Source: Chitinophaga filiformis
Lineage (GTDB): Bacteria; Bacteroidota; Bacteroidia; Chitinophagales; Chitinophagaceae
Direction of reading: 5' to 3'
DNA length: 64,000 nt
NCBI RefSeq assembly: GCF_900102545.1
Contig: NZ_FNBN01000001.1
Span: 544,641 to 608,640 of the forward strand
Shown here: positions 63,583 to 64,000 of the stretch, piece by piece
Numbering within the stretch: position 1 is the first letter of the stretch
Layout: every line of letters starts with the position of its first letter
The notes under the pieces: model-generated
Databases searched by the model: none
The model's input: only the letters and a program-made list of their open reading frames with translations
What the model was told of the DNA's origin: nothing
Made by a program: the position numbers and the translations under genes

Positions 63583-64000
63583 ATGCTTCTAAGGAAAACT
63601 ACATTTGCTATATTGATTTCTGTGCCTCTTTGGGCGAATGCACAAGAAATAACATTAAACCAAGATTCGATTAATCAGATCAGAACGGTAGTCACGAAAG
63701 AACTAATTGCACCTGCACTTGAAGATAAAAACACAACACCGGACTGGAATAAAATTGAGAGAAATGCAAAAAAAAAATATGGCCTTATAGGCGAGGAAAA
63801 AATATATGGAGCTAGGATGATATACCACTATGAAAAAAAAGATTGGGAGAATTTCGGAAAATACTATGCGCTATACTACAAAACTGCATATAGTCGTAGT
63901 GAATACCATATCAACAATCTTTCATGGCCGATATTCGAACATATTACTGACCGCTCTATCTTAAATGTGGCAATCAACACAATGAAATATTCTATCGAAC
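63583..64000 (+). CDS. Secreted protein, 5' part only (cut by window end)
   Basis: The first 139 codons of a gene that runs off the window. It begins MLLRKTTFAILISVPLWANAQ, a signal peptide with cleavage after NAQ, and continues with a helical segment (GARMIYHYEKKDWENFGKYYALY). The pattern resembles the N-terminal helical part of Bacteroidota thioredoxin-family proteins often found after SusC/SusD pairs, but the thioredoxin domain, if any, is outside the window. It starts 296 bases after SusD; no promoter or terminator is obvious in that gap. Confidence 0.65.
   Translation, partial: MLLRKTTFAILISVPLWANAQEITLNQDSINQIRTVVTKELIAPALEDKNTTPDWNKIERNAKKKYGLIGEEKIYGARMIYHYEKKDWENFGKYYALYYKTAYSRSEYHINNLSWPIFEHITDRSILNVAINTMKYSIE

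Overview
The window looks like a chromosomal stretch of a Chitinophaga-like member of the Bacteroidota (Chitinophagaceae). The reasons are two SusC/SusD pairs, a FecI-type sigma factor with a FecR anti-sigma factor, LytS/LytTR signalling, AraC and PepSY genes, many SPII lipoproteins, -7 elements of the form TAnnTTTG, and start codons that mostly lack a Shine-Dalgarno sequence. The taxonomic call is an inference from gene families; there is no rRNA or tRNA gene here to settle it.

Layout. 1-836: REP-type element with a Y1 (IS200-like) transposase between hairpin-bearing inverted repeats. 894-8513: flavin oxidoreductase, then a minus-strand sensor kinase / LytTR regulator / ABC exporter operon, an FAD oxidoreductase and a DUF3127 protein. 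9103-10536: dnaA. 10679-19257: ECF sigma, anti-sigma, SusC, SusD and a secreted phosphodiesterase-alkaline phosphatase fusion, which together read as a regulated outer-membrane uptake locus probably aimed at organophosphates. 19258-19903: tandem and inverted repeats. 19904-23636: minus-strand operon of a small protein ending YDFGGLQP, a membrane protein, a NarX-type kinase, a NarL-type regulator and a GyrB-like protein whose ATP-binding motifs have decayed. 24580-28077: tightly coupled caspase / unknown 518-aa protein / metacaspase operon. 28168-37112: M28 peptidase, XRE regulator with a dead ImmA-type peptidase domain, second YDFGGLQP protein, a 55-aa gene, PepSY membrane protein, AraC regulator and a GH2 glycosidase.

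From 37 kb on the DNA includes an accessory, increasingly AT-rich region. Five short secreted Thr-rich proteins of one family (37168, 37801, 41073, 52083, 56305) are interleaved with two S9 peptidases (38469, 53435), a secreted protein made of degenerate 53-residue repeats (42005) and an alpha/beta-hydrolase-CHAT protease fusion (43278). Between these lie a fused FAD oxidoreductase/membrane glycosyltransferase, its stand-alone paralogue, and the decayed remains of a third copy. The right end holds a second SusC/SusD pair, unusually split by a terminator, and the start of a further secreted protein cut by the window edge.

The best candidates for undescribed biology are the caspase-518aa-metacaspase operon, the hydrolase-CHAT fusion beside the repeat protein, the degenerate GyrB-like protein tied to a two-component system, and the five-member secreted family with its S9 peptidases. 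No CRISPR array, prophage or tRNA was seen.
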